Shown: positions 46,187 to 54,408 of the stretch, piece by piece
How positions within the stretch are numbered: position 1 is the first letter of the stretch
Layout: the number at the start of each line of letters is the position of its first letter
NCBI RefSeq assembly: GCF_000429945.1
Contig: NZ_AUCV01000040.1
Coordinates: forward strand, 1 to 60,198
Origin: Desulfogranum japonicum DSM 18378
GTDB lineage: Bacteria > Desulfobacterota > Desulfobulbia > Desulfobulbales > Desulfobulbaceae
Direction of reading: 5' to 3'
Length of the DNA stretch: 60,198 nucleotides
Made by a program: the position numbers and the translations under genes
The notes under the pieces: generated by a model
What the model was told of the DNA's origin: nothing
Seen by the model: only the letters and a program-made list of their open reading frames with translations
Databases searched by the model: none

Positions 46187-46311
46187 GTAACTACTCATAG
46201 ATCAAGCGACTAAACTTGGAGACTTTCCTGCATTTGTAACTACTTACAGGGTACCTGAGTTTTTCGCAGGCAAGCTGATTGCGGAAAAATCAAGTACGCT
46301 GTGAGCAGTTA
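46187..46311. repeat. Dispersed palindromic element, family 1, copy E (internally deleted)
   Basis: A 125-base copy from GTAACTACTC to GAGCAGTTAG, starting two bases after the corA stop codon. It lacks about 34 internal bases. Its hairpin reads ctgatt-gcggaaa-aatcaa in place of ctgatc-gcggaaa-gatcag: the C-G pair has become T-A, a compensated change that preserves the stem. Confidence 0.78.
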
Positions 46312-46474
46312 GGGTCGCGGAAAATAATACATATCCAAAAATTGCGTAGGATATCGGTTTGGTAACGTCGTCGCGTCAATGGTTCCATACTGGCCGTATT
46401 GAGCCATTGACGCGACGACGTTACCGAGTTGAGAGACAAGCAAGATTGGATAATGTATTTTTTCCGTGACCCTT
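46311..46474. mobile_element. Long palindromic element upstream of the receiver-pyruvate kinase gene
   Basis: An element of about 163 bases with ends agggtcgcggaaaa and ttttttccgtgaccctt that are inverted repeats, and an inner perfect 22-base inverted repeat (46361-46382 with 46404-46425, starting ggtaacgtcg) around a 21-base loop. It encodes nothing. It starts exactly where repeat copy E stops and ends 33 bases before the gene at 46507, so it could affect that gene's transcription. Probably a non-autonomous mobile element or a large cruciform/attenuator. Confidence 0.65.
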
Positions 46475-46506
46475 ACTTCTCATTAACTTCTGATTGAGGT
46501 TTCCAT

Positions 46507-48291
46507 ATGCGTATCCTTCTACTTGAAGACTCCGGCCCCATCCTGCACCTCATTCGTGCCCGTCTGCTCAATGCAGGATTTGAAGTCGAAACTGCAACCA
46601 ATGGTCACCAGGGCTTTCAAATGGCCACCTCCAATGCATATGATGCCATTGTCAGTGATCTGCAGATGCCCCACTGGGATGGCTTTAAATTCATCGATGC
46701 CATTCAGGTCATCTGCCCGCAATTACCCATAATCCTGGTTACCGCGACCCATGAAGACGAAGCAACCTTTTCCCGTTTGAAAAGCTACCCCAATGTACAG
46801 GCCATACTTCGCAAACCTGTTGATTTTAATTTATTGTTCAACCATTTACAGACAATAAGCCCGCAAACTCATACCAGCGTGAATAAAATGGCGCGGATCG
46901 TGTGCACCATAGGCCCAAGTTGTGATACCACTGCGCCTCTGGGCAAAATGATACTTGCTGGCATGGATGTGGCTCGTTTGAATTTCTCCCATGGCAGCCA
47001 TGAACAACACCATAAAGCTCTCTGTGCTATCAGGCAGGCAGAAAAAATATGGGATAAGCCCATCGCCGTTCTACAGGATCTCAGCGGACCGAAAATTCGG
47101 ACAGGTGACATGCGGAATGGGGCGATCATTCTGACAAAGGGTGAACAGGTGATTATCCAGGCAGAACCTCTTATAGGCAATGGGGAGAGGATCTCCACCG
47201 TTGTTCCATCCATCCTCAAAGATTTGCGTAAAGGAGACCCTGTTCTACTGGATGACGGTCTTCTTGAATTGCGTGTCCTGAAATCGGGGGCAGAAGAAGT
47301 CGTGTGCGAAATTTTGGTAGGCGGTGTGCTCAAATCAAACAAAGGCATCAATCTGCCTTCCACACATCTCAGCCTGACAAGTATTACTGAAAAAGACTGG
47401 CAGGATCTGGATTGGGCACTGGAACACTCCATTGATTATGTAGCCCTTTCTTTTGTGCGCAGTGCCAGTGATATCCACAAAGTGCAGGATTATATCCGGG
47501 ATGCAGGGAAGAAGCCTTTAAAGGTCGTTGCTAAGATAGAAAAACCGGAAGCTGTGCAAAATATCCACGAAATCATCCAGGCCAGCGATGCGATAATGAT
47601 TGCCAGAGGCGATATGGGAGTGGAACTGCCGGCTGCGAAAGTACCCCGCATTCAGGAACGAATCATCCGTCTGTGCAGAGAACAAAATACCCCGGTGATC
47701 ATTGCCACCCAGATGCTGGATTCCATGACCACCAACTCCAGGCCCTCCCGTGCTGAAGTTACTGACGTCAGCATGGCTATCAAGCAAGGTACGGATGCCG
47801 TCATGCTCAGCCAGGAAACTGCAACAGGCATAGACCCGGTCAATGTGGTACGGACCATGTCGTCCATCATCTGCGAAGAAGAACGGTATACGGAAACCTC
47901 GACCATACAGCTTAACGAACTGCAGCAGGACAGCTCTGTCAATCCGGCACTGTCTGCCATTGCCGGTCTTATGAATATCTCTGTGGCCCTTTTACTTGAT
48001 CCTGATGGAATTCTTTACCCTTCCCTCTCTAAATGGAACAGACGGGTTCCCACACTACTGGTTACCAAATCTCTGCGCATCGCACGCCTTTCATGTCTCT
48101 ACAACAATATTTTCCCGCTCATCATACGAGAAGAGCTGGACCGTGTGGACATGGTACATGCCTCTCTAAGCAAAGCCAAGGAATGGGGCTATATCAGGGT
48201 GGGCGATCAGGTTGCCTTTGTGGAAGGATTCCGGGTCACCAGAACGGGGTTTCATCAGATAGGTGCAGTGCAGGTGGTAACAGTACAATAA
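46507..48291 (+). CDS. Response-regulator receiver domain fused to pyruvate kinase
   Basis: A 594-residue protein. Residues 1-118 are a receiver domain: MRILLLEDSG (E7, D8), phosphoacceptor D51 in VSDLQMPHWDG, T79 in ILVTAT and K103 in LRKPVD. Residues 128-594 are a full pyruvate kinase: ARIVCTIGPSC, MDVARLNFSHGSHEQH, VVAKIEKPEAV with the catalytic Lys, MIARGDMGVELP, VIIATQMLDSM, AVMLSQETATG and the C-terminal regulatory domain. No stop or Shine-Dalgarno interrupts the joint; the ATG at 46888 lacks a ribosome site. Pyruvate kinase makes ATP and pyruvate from phosphoenolpyruvate. Control of its activity by phosphorylation of the receiver is an inference. No histidine kinase is adjacent. Confidence 0.93.
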   Translation: MRILLLEDSGPILHLIRARLLNAGFEVETATNGHQGFQMATSNAYDAIVSDLQMPHWDGFKFIDAIQVICPQLPIILVTATHEDEATFSRLKSYPNVQAILRKPVDFNLLFNHLQTISPQTHTSVNKMARIVCTIGPSCDTTAPLGKMILAGMDVARLNFSHGSHEQHHKALCAIRQAEKIWDKPIAVLQDLSGPKIRTGDMRNGAIILTKGEQVIIQAEPLIGNGERISTVVPSILKDLRKGDPVLLDDGLLELRVLKSGAEEVVCEILVGGVLKSNKGINLPSTHLSLTSITEKDWQDLDWALEHSIDYVALSFVRSASDIHKVQDYIRDAGKKPLKVVAKIEKPEAVQNIHEIIQASDAIMIARGDMGVELPAAKVPRIQERIIRLCREQNTPVIIATQMLDSMTTNSRPSRAEVTDVSMAIKQGTDAVMLSQETATGIDPVNVVRTMSSIICEEERYTETSTIQLNELQQDSSVNPALSAIAGLMNISVALLLDPDGILYPSLSKWNRRVPTLLVTKSLRIARLSCLYNNIFPLIIREELDRVDMVHASLSKAKEWGYIRVGDQVAFVEGFRVTRTGFHQIGAVQVVTVQ

Positions 48292-48293
48292 TC

Positions 48294-48353
48294 GTAATCA
48301 CTCACAGGGGAAACGAATAAACTTGAAACTCCCCTGTATTTGTAACTGGTTAC
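48294..48353. repeat. Dispersed palindromic element, family 1, half copy F
   Basis: Sixty bases from GTAATCACTC to TGGTTAC that equal only the left third of the family 1 element, including the acagggga/tcccctgt stem. It starts two bases after the receiver-pyruvate kinase stop codon. Confidence 0.65.
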
Positions 48354-48368
48354 AAATAATCGGACGAT

Positions 48369-49085
48369 TTATTCTCCCAGATAGGCTTTGACAATGCTCT
48401 CATCCTTACGGAGTTGCTCTGCTTCCCCTTTCACCACAATGGAGCCTGTTTCCAGTACATACCCGTAATTGGCGAATTTGAGCGCAGCCTTGGCGTTCTG
48501 TTCCACCAGGAGAATGGTTACCCCCTCGGCATTGAGCCGTTTGATAATTTTCATGATGGACTGCACCATGGTGGGAGCAAGTCCCATGGATGGTTCATCC
48601 AGAAGCAGCACCTTGGTATCCGCCATCAGAGCACGTCCCATGGCAAGCATCTGTTGCTCTCCACCCGACAGCAGAGCTGCATCCCTCTGTCTGCGTTCAT
48701 ACAGTACAGGGAACATCTCAAAGACATGATCCATGCGTCTCCGACGTTCTGTGTCATCATTCAAGGTAAAGGATCCCAATTCCAGGTTCTCCTTTATGGT
48801 CATGCCTTTGAATACACGCCGACCTTCAGGGACATGAATGAGCCCCATGGCAACGATATCGTGGGGCGGCATTCTGGTTATATCCTGCCCCATAAAAGTG
48901 ATGCTTCCCCTGGCTGCCCTGTTGAGGCCGGAAATGGTGCGCAGTGTCGTACTCTTGCCAGCGCCGTTGGCACCAAGCAAGGTTACGATTTCCCCAGCCT
49001 GAACGGAAAAGGAAATGCCTCGCAGGGCATGAATTTTTCCATAATAGGTTTCTACATCTTGTATTTCCAGAATGGTTTCGCTCAT
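48369..49085 (-). CDS. livF: Branched-chain amino acid ABC transporter ATPase LivF
   Basis: A 238-residue ABC ATPase with Walker A LLGANGAGKSTTLR, signature LSGGEQQMLAMGRALM, Walker B VLLLDEPSMGLAP and the LivF-type EGRRVFKGMTIKENL. It overlaps livG by four bases and is the last gene of the liv operon. It energises uptake of branched-chain or related amino acids. Confidence 0.93.
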   Translation of the reverse strand: MSETILEIQDVETYYGKIHALRGISFSVQAGEIVTLLGANGAGKSTTLRTISGLNRAARGSITFMGQDITRMPPHDIVAMGLIHVPEGRRVFKGMTIKENLELGSFTLNDDTERRRRMDHVFEMFPVLYERRQRDAALLSGGEQQMLAMGRALMADTKVLLLDEPSMGLAPTMVQSIMKIIKRLNAEGVTILLVEQNAKAALKFANYGYVLETGSIVVKGEAEQLRKDESIVKAYLGE

Positions 49086-49870
49086 TCCTCTTCCTCATCC
49101 TCACGACCGAGGTATGCCTCTATTACCCTGGGATCGTTCTGAATATCTTCTGCTTGTCCCTCGGCTATCTTCTGTCCGTAGTCAATGACCGTTATCTTTT
49201 CCGAAATCTGCATGACCAATCCCATGTCATGCTCAATGAGGAGAATGGTGATCCCCAATTCATCGCGAATACGACGGATCAAGCGTATCAGCTCTTTCTT
49301 TTCAGTATGATTGAGACCAGCTGCAGGCTCATCAAGTAACAGGAGCCGGGGTTTGGTGGCAAGGGCTCTGGCCCATTCCACCCGCCGCTGATCACCGTAG
49401 GGCAGGTTTGAAGCAATCCAGTCTGTCTTATCCTGAATACCTACAAATTCAAGACATTGTTCGCAGAATTCTCGAATTTCCCTTTCTTCCTTTCTCTGTC
49501 CAGGGGTATGTAAAATGGCTGAAAGGGCACCGGCTGAGCTGCGGCAATGCATGCCGCTCATCACATTTTCCAGCACAGTCATGGACTTGAACAGTCGCAG
49601 ATTCTGAAAGGTTCTGGCCATGCCCCTGCGGGTAATGCGATGGGGTTTGAGCCGCATGATGGAACGATCGTTAAAAACTATCTTTCCGCTATCCGGCCGA
49701 TAAAAACCGGTCAGACAGTTGAAAATAGAGGTTTTCCCCGCACCATTGGGGCCGATAAGGCTGGCAATGCTCCCTTGAGCAACAGAAAAACTAAGTCCCT
49801 GAATAACATGCAGCCCGGAAAAACTCAGCACAAGGTCTTTAACCTGAAGTAATGAAGTATTCGTACTCAT
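49082..49870 (-). CDS. livG: Branched-chain amino acid ABC transporter ATPase LivG
   Basis: A 262-residue ABC ATPase with Walker A IGPNGAGKTSIFN, RTFQNLRLFKSMTVLENVM, the degenerate signature LPYGDQRRVEWARAL typical of LivG, and Walker B LLLLDEPAAGLNHTE. It lies 11 bases after livM and overlaps livF. Confidence 0.93.
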   Translation of the reverse strand: MSTNTSLLQVKDLVLSFSGLHVIQGLSFSVAQGSIASLIGPNGAGKTSIFNCLTGFYRPDSGKIVFNDRSIMRLKPHRITRRGMARTFQNLRLFKSMTVLENVMSGMHCRSSAGALSAILHTPGQRKEEREIREFCEQCLEFVGIQDKTDWIASNLPYGDQRRVEWARALATKPRLLLLDEPAAGLNHTEKKELIRLIRRIRDELGITILLIEHDMGLVMQISEKITVIDYGQKIAEGQAEDIQNDPRVIEAYLGREDEEEE

Positions 49871-49881
49871 GACAATACGGC

Positions 49882-50862
49882 TCAGCTCCGTTTTGCAGGC
49901 CAGATTCCTTCAGGCCGATAAAGAATAATGACCAGCATGACTACGGCAAAGACCAGCATGCGCATGGAGCCGATCTCGCGAAAGACCTCTGGAAAAAGAA
50001 CAAGGGCAAAAGCGCCGATAATAACACCGGGAATTTTTCCCATCCCGCCTAAAACAACCCCAACCAGGATGAGCACAGACTGCTGAAACATAAAGGTTTC
50101 CGGTGAGATTGCCGTCATCTTGGCAGCAAAAAAACACCCAGCGACGCCTCCGAACACAGCGCCGATCACATAGGCATAGAGTTTTGCCCCGACACGGTTA
50201 ATTCCCATGGCCTCAGCAGCGTCTTCATCTTCCCGTACATACTGCCAGGCCCGTCCGAGACGCGAATGCTGCAGCCTGTAACTGCAGAAGCAGGCCAGCA
50301 CGGCAAGAGCCAGAAAAACATAATAGAAATGAATGGCCTGGTTGAGATGCAGTCCAAACAGATGCGGGCGTTCAATGCCAATCAGTCCACCTGCACCACC
50401 GGTTATCTCCAGGTTACGGGCACAGATGCGAACAATTTCTCCAAAACCAAGGGTGACGATGGCCAGATAATCACTGCGAAGTCGAAGGGTCGGACCACCG
50501 ATGATGATACCGGCAGCCATGGAACAAACCACAGCCACTGGAATGGTCAACCAGAAATTCACCCCGAACTGGGAGGTCAGAATACCAGTGGTGTATGCTC
50601 CCACAGCGAAAAAGGCGGCATAGCCCAGATCAAGTAGACCTGCATAGCCGACCACAATGTTAAGTCCGAGACACAGGACCACATAAAACCAGGCATTGGA
50701 CAGCACTTCGAGCATGTAATTATTAGCCGCAAGGGGCAACACCATGGCCACGACAGCCAAAACGGCAAGAACGATGATGCGATTTCGCTGCGGCGCCAGC
50801 CAGCGGGCCACGCTCTGTACAATGGGTTTTGATCCCCTGGGGGATTGAGTTTGCTCAGCCAT
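49882..50862 (-). CDS. livM: Branched-chain amino acid ABC transporter permease LivM
   Basis: A 326-residue inner-membrane permease with about nine membrane segments and the hallmark LNIVVGYAGLLDLGYAAFFAVGAYTTGIL near residue 65. The conserved cytoplasmic loop RVGAKLYAYVIGAVFGGVAGCFFA contacts the ATPases. Five bases separate it from livH. Confidence 0.93.
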   Translation of the reverse strand: MAEQTQSPRGSKPIVQSVARWLAPQRNRIIVLAVLAVVAMVLPLAANNYMLEVLSNAWFYVVLCLGLNIVVGYAGLLDLGYAAFFAVGAYTTGILTSQFGVNFWLTIPVAVVCSMAAGIIIGGPTLRLRSDYLAIVTLGFGEIVRICARNLEITGGAGGLIGIERPHLFGLHLNQAIHFYYVFLALAVLACFCSYRLQHSRLGRAWQYVREDEDAAEAMGINRVGAKLYAYVIGAVFGGVAGCFFAAKMTAISPETFMFQQSVLILVGVVLGGMGKIPGVIIGAFALVLFPEVFREIGSMRMLVFAVVMLVIILYRPEGIWPAKRS

Positions 50863-50867
50863 GGCGT

Positions 50868-51782
50868 CTACATCCTCTCTATTTCTGTTTTTCCCAGTAA
50901 CCCTGTTGGCTTAAAAACCAGCAACAGGATGAGGATACCGAAGGAAAAAACATCCTTCCACTCTGAACCGACAAAGGGTATCTGGGTTCCGAACGCCTCC
51001 AGCAGGCCCAGGGCAAGTCCACCCAGCATGGCTCCACGGATGGAACCGATACCACCAATAACAGCGGCAGTAAAAGCCTTCAGCCCAATGACGAATCCCA
51101 TGAAAAAATGGATGGACCCATAATAGACGCCGGCCATCACACCAGCAGCACCTGCCAGCGCCGAACCAATGAAAAAGGTCAGGGCAATAACGCGGTTGAC
51201 ATTGATCCCCATTAATCGACAGGCATCCTGGTCAATGGCTATGGCCCGCATGGCCTTGCCATACATGGTGCGATTAATGAAGAAAAACAGGGTCAGCATC
51301 AGCAGGGCGGCAGAGACCACCAGTACTATCTGGGTATAGGTGATGAAGACATTTCCCATCTCCAGGCCTTCAAAGCCAAGATCTGTATTAAAGGCTTCAT
51401 AATCGCCGTCAGTGAGCGCCATCACCCCATTGGATAACACCATGGACACGGCCAGGGCTGTAATGAGAATGGAGAGCCTGGGTGCTGACAGCATGGGACG
51501 ATAGGCAACTCGCTGAATAAGTACACCCAGCAGCCCGATAGTCAGCATACTGAGGACCATGGAACAAAGAATACCTGTCCAGCTTTCCCCAAGAAGCCCG
51601 CTTACCAGAGAAAGGAAAAGAAAGCCCACAAAAGCGCCGCACATGTAGAGGTCTCCATGTGCAAAATTGAGCAGCTTGATGATACCGTACACCATGGTAT
51701 ATCCCAAAGCCACAAGCGCGTAAAAAGAGCCAAGTATCAAGCCATTGGCTAACTGTTGAAAAAAAATGTCAAGAGAGGACAT
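50868..51782 (-). CDS. livH: Branched-chain amino acid ABC transporter permease LivH
   Basis: A 304-residue permease with LANGLILGSFYALVALGYTMVYGIIKLLNFAHGDLYM at the N-terminus, typical of LivH, and MRAIAIDQDACRLMGINVNRVIALTFFIGSALAGAAG as the coupling loop. It follows livK after a gap that contains a hairpin. Confidence 0.93.
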   Translation of the reverse strand: MSSLDIFFQQLANGLILGSFYALVALGYTMVYGIIKLLNFAHGDLYMCGAFVGFLFLSLVSGLLGESWTGILCSMVLSMLTIGLLGVLIQRVAYRPMLSAPRLSILITALAVSMVLSNGVMALTDGDYEAFNTDLGFEGLEMGNVFITYTQIVLVVSAALLMLTLFFFINRTMYGKAMRAIAIDQDACRLMGINVNRVIALTFFIGSALAGAAGVMAGVYYGSIHFFMGFVIGLKAFTAAVIGGIGSIRGAMLGGLALGLLEAFGTQIPFVGSEWKDVFSFGILILLLVFKPTGLLGKTEIERM

Positions 51783-51816
51783 TGGATGTAATCACTGCAG
51801 GGGAGAGAGAACACTC

Positions 51817-51841
51817 GCCCGGCCCCATATGGAGGCCGGGC
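51817..51841. repeat. Hairpin between livK and livH
   Basis: Perfect 8-bp GC-rich stem gcccggcc/ggccgggc with a nine-base loop in the 192-base gap after livK. No T tract on the minus strand. Such intergenic hairpins can partly stop transcription or protect the upstream mRNA, which would give more binding protein than permease. Confidence 0.55.
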
Positions 51842-51974
51842 AGATTCTCAGTTCAAAGGATAGGCAGCTTAAGCAATGTCTGTCCGAAAATGAGCATCCT
51901 GAAGCAAGGCACAGCCTGAATAAACTTTTCAACATAGCCCAGCATCGCTCCAAAAAAACATTTTCGGATGGTCA

Positions 51975-53090
51975 CTACTCAGCCAACACCCACTTACCAC
52001 CTTTGGCAATCAGAACAACAAAGTTACTATGCCCCAGGGTGTTCTGTTCAGTAAAAGAAACCGGTCCGGAAATACCTTTAAAATCCTTGGTTTCAGACAA
52101 CGCTTTGATCACAGCAGCTTTTTCTGTGCTTCCTGCCCGCGTAATGGCATCAGCCATAAGCATCATGGAATCATAGGCCAGGGTTGAGTAGGCATCCGGA
52201 GCCTGGTTGTATTTGTTCTTGTAGGCATCGGTAAAAGCTTTGGCAGTTGGCAGGTAATCAACGCTGGGATTGGAAAAACAATACACGCCTTCAGTAGCCT
52301 TACCACCTATCTCAAGCAGTTTTGGAGAATTGGAGCCATCCCCCACAGCAATCAGGCCGCGATAGCCGGAACGACGAAGCTGTTTGATAACCAGGCCGCC
52401 ATCGGCATAGTATGCAGTCCAGAAGATGGCATCAGGTGCCTTGGATTTAATGCGGGTCACCAGGGAAGAATGATCCTGCTCCCCTTTATTGACCACCTCG
52501 TAGGCAACAACTTCCTTGCCATCGCCTGCCCATTTTTCACGGGTTAACTTGGCCAGGTCTTCAGAATATCCGTCGCCCTGATGGATGACGGCCAGTCTTT
52601 TTGCACCCTTGGCAGCAAATAATTCAACAGCAGTGTTTACCTGGTCATAGCCTGTGGAGTTGACCAGAAAGGCATTGCCCTGGTTGGCGTCGATGAGTTT
52701 GGTTGAATTGGCTGCGGCAATTGCAAAGGGCAGTCCCGCGTCACCATAAATTTTCAGGGTGGGTAAAGTTGCACCGGAGCAATATCCGCCGACAATGGCG
52801 GTCACATCGGAGGAAACCAGTTTACTGGCTGCTGCAGTTGCCTGCTGGGGATCACAGGCATCGTCACCGGTCATGGTGGTAACCTGCATACCAAGAACGC
52901 CGCCTGCCTGATTAATCTCATCAACTGCAAGGAGGATGGCATTTTCCATATCTTTACCAGCGGTAGCTTCAGACCCGGTGGTTGGTACCATGATACCAAT
53001 CTTCAAATCAGCGGCCCATGCGGATTGCCCCAAAAAGAGTAATCCGGCCAAGGCACTGCCCAACGCAGCAGTCAATATCCTTTTTTTCAC
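51975..53090 (-). CDS. livK: Branched-chain amino acid ABC transporter substrate-binding protein LivK
   Basis: A 371-residue periplasmic type I binding protein. Signal peptide ends AWA before ADLKIGIMVPTTGSEATAGKDMENAILLAVDEINQAGGVLG, and MTGDDACDPQQATAAASKLVSSDVTAIVGGYCSGATL matches Leu/Ile/Val-type receptors. It starts with GTG at 53090 with AAGGAGG five bases upstream. Substrate is likely an aliphatic amino acid; the divergent putA suggests proline or related amino acids are possible. Confidence 0.92.
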   Translation of the reverse strand: MKKRILTAALGSALAGLLFLGQSAWAADLKIGIMVPTTGSEATAGKDMENAILLAVDEINQAGGVLGMQVTTMTGDDACDPQQATAAASKLVSSDVTAIVGGYCSGATLPTLKIYGDAGLPFAIAAANSTKLIDANQGNAFLVNSTGYDQVNTAVELFAAKGAKRLAVIHQGDGYSEDLAKLTREKWAGDGKEVVAYEVVNKGEQDHSSLVTRIKSKAPDAIFWTAYYADGGLVIKQLRRSGYRGLIAVGDGSNSPKLLEIGGKATEGVYCFSNPSVDYLPTAKAFTDAYKNKYNQAPDAYSTLAYDSMMLMADAITRAGSTEKAAVIKALSETKDFKGISGPVSFTEQNTLGHSNFVVLIAKGGKWVLAE

Positions 53091-53122
53091 AGCGACCTCC
53101 TTATTGACGATATTGTTTGTTG

Positions 53123-53252
53123 GTAACTACTCCCAGTGTACCTGAATTTTCTACGATCAGCCTGGATTACGTATGTCACAACATACTATTGCCAGCCTGC
53201 CGGCATCCATCCCAGATATCCTGCAACCAGTTACAAATACAGGGGGATTGTC
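53123..53252. repeat. Family 1 element, rearranged copy G
   Basis: Starts with ggtaactactcccag and cctgaattttc as in copy E, then continues with unrelated sequence, and ends with aaccagttacaaatacaggg, the inverted left end found at 48310-48353. It occupies part of the 509-base divergent gap between livK and the GntR gene. Confidence 0.55.
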
Positions 53253-53540
53253 AAACGCAACTGCCTCCGCCAAGAGCATTACGTTTGTTATTACAACGCA
53301 GACATACATTCTGTTAACAGGGGCACAGCCCCCGGTATTGCTGAGATAACAGCACATGAGACACTAACTTCCACTATTTCGTCAAGGAAAATCAGGCGTT
53401 GAAAAATATTGCCAGGAAAAAGCCGAAAGCCACAACCCTTGCATGAAAAGTTGCTCAAATATCTTCTTAAACAAAAATAGGGAGTTAGCGTTCAGCAACT
53501 GTTTCCGCACAAAAACAGAACAAGTTTGTAAGACTTTCCA

Positions 53541-53568
53541 TTGACACTAATGGTCTAACCATTATAAT
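53541..53568 (+). promoter_or_regulatory. Consensus promoter with GntR/FadR-type operator in the spacer
   Basis: TTGACA (53541-53546) and TATAAT (53563-53568) are both perfect, spaced 16 bases. Within the spacer lies aatggtctaaccatt (53549-53563), whose TGGTCTAACCA core fits the T-GT-N3-AC-A operator of FCD-type GntR regulators. The regulator gene starts 32 bases downstream, so autorepression is predicted. Bases 53568-53599 hold no strong Shine-Dalgarno. Confidence 0.8.
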
Positions 53569-53599
53569 GTTATAAAAAATCATATCTGTCAAAACAACA

Positions 53600-54340
53600 A
53601 TGAACACTCTGTTTCACAAAGCAAAACAAAACCGGGTATATGAGGATGTGGTCAACCAGATCCAGACGGCCATACTTAATGGCGACATAGAGCCTGGAAG
53701 CAGGCTGCCAGCCGAGAGAACCCTATGCGAAATGTTTCAAACAAGCCGGGGAACCCTGCGCGAAGCCCTGCGTATCCTTGAACAGAAAAGCCTTATTGAA
53801 ATCAGGCTGGGGGCCAGTGGTGGAGCATACGTCAAAAATGCCAACAGTGAACTCATGGCAGAAAATCTTGCCATGCTGATCCAGTCTGACTCAGTATCCC
53901 TGGAACATCTGGCAGAGTTCAGGGAAACCCTTGAAAGTACTGTCAGCAGACTGGCTGCGGAACGAGCATCGGCAGTGGATTGTGAAGAACTGCAGATTTT
54001 GCTGGATCAGGCAAAGCATTACAGGGATAAAGGTATATCTTCATGGAATGACTTTGTCAGGGTGGATGAACAAATACACATGACCATTGCCCGCATCTCA
54101 GGGAACCCTCTCTATAATTTCATCCTCCGTTCCATTCATGACAACATCCACCGGTATTATGATCGTTTTCTGGAAGTCAGCAATATTGAACTTGAAGAAA
54201 ATTACCAGGATCTGGTCAACATCACTGCTGCCATAGCAGACCACGACAAAAACCGGGCTGAACGACTTGCCAGAGAACACGTAAGACGTTTTTCAGCATA
54301 TATGGAGACAAAGAAAAGAGATCATATTTCCATGCTATAA
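53600..54340 (+). CDS. GntR-family regulator, FadR/FCD subfamily
   Basis: A 246-residue protein with an N-terminal winged helix-turn-helix (about 8-75: NRVYEDVVNQIQTAILNGDIEPGSRLPAERTLCEMFQTSRGTLREALRILEQKSLIEI) and a C-terminal FCD helical domain (about 95-235). FCD ligands are usually organic acids or amino-acid-derived molecules. It lies 68 bases upstream of putA in the same direction and divergent from liv, so it likely controls both in response to a proline- or amino-acid-related signal (inference). Confidence 0.92.
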   Translation: MNTLFHKAKQNRVYEDVVNQIQTAILNGDIEPGSRLPAERTLCEMFQTSRGTLREALRILEQKSLIEIRLGASGGAYVKNANSELMAENLAMLIQSDSVSLEHLAEFRETLESTVSRLAAERASAVDCEELQILLDQAKHYRDKGISSWNDFVRVDEQIHMTIARISGNPLYNFILRSIHDNIHRYYDRFLEVSNIELEENYQDLVNITAAIADHDKNRAERLAREHVRRFSAYMETKKRDHISML

Positions 54341-54408
54341 ACCGCTCAACACCGGCAGCTTTATGGCAGGATATGTACGCACCCATAACTTTCACAGGAG
54401 CACATGGC

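Noticed and set aside
46888-48291. Pyruvate kinase as a separate gene starting at 46888
   Set aside because: No ribosome binding site at that ATG and the receiver frame runs straight through without a stop.
6210-53252. Family 1 repeats as a CRISPR array
   Set aside because: Copies are spread over 47 kb between genes with no regular spacers or cas genes.
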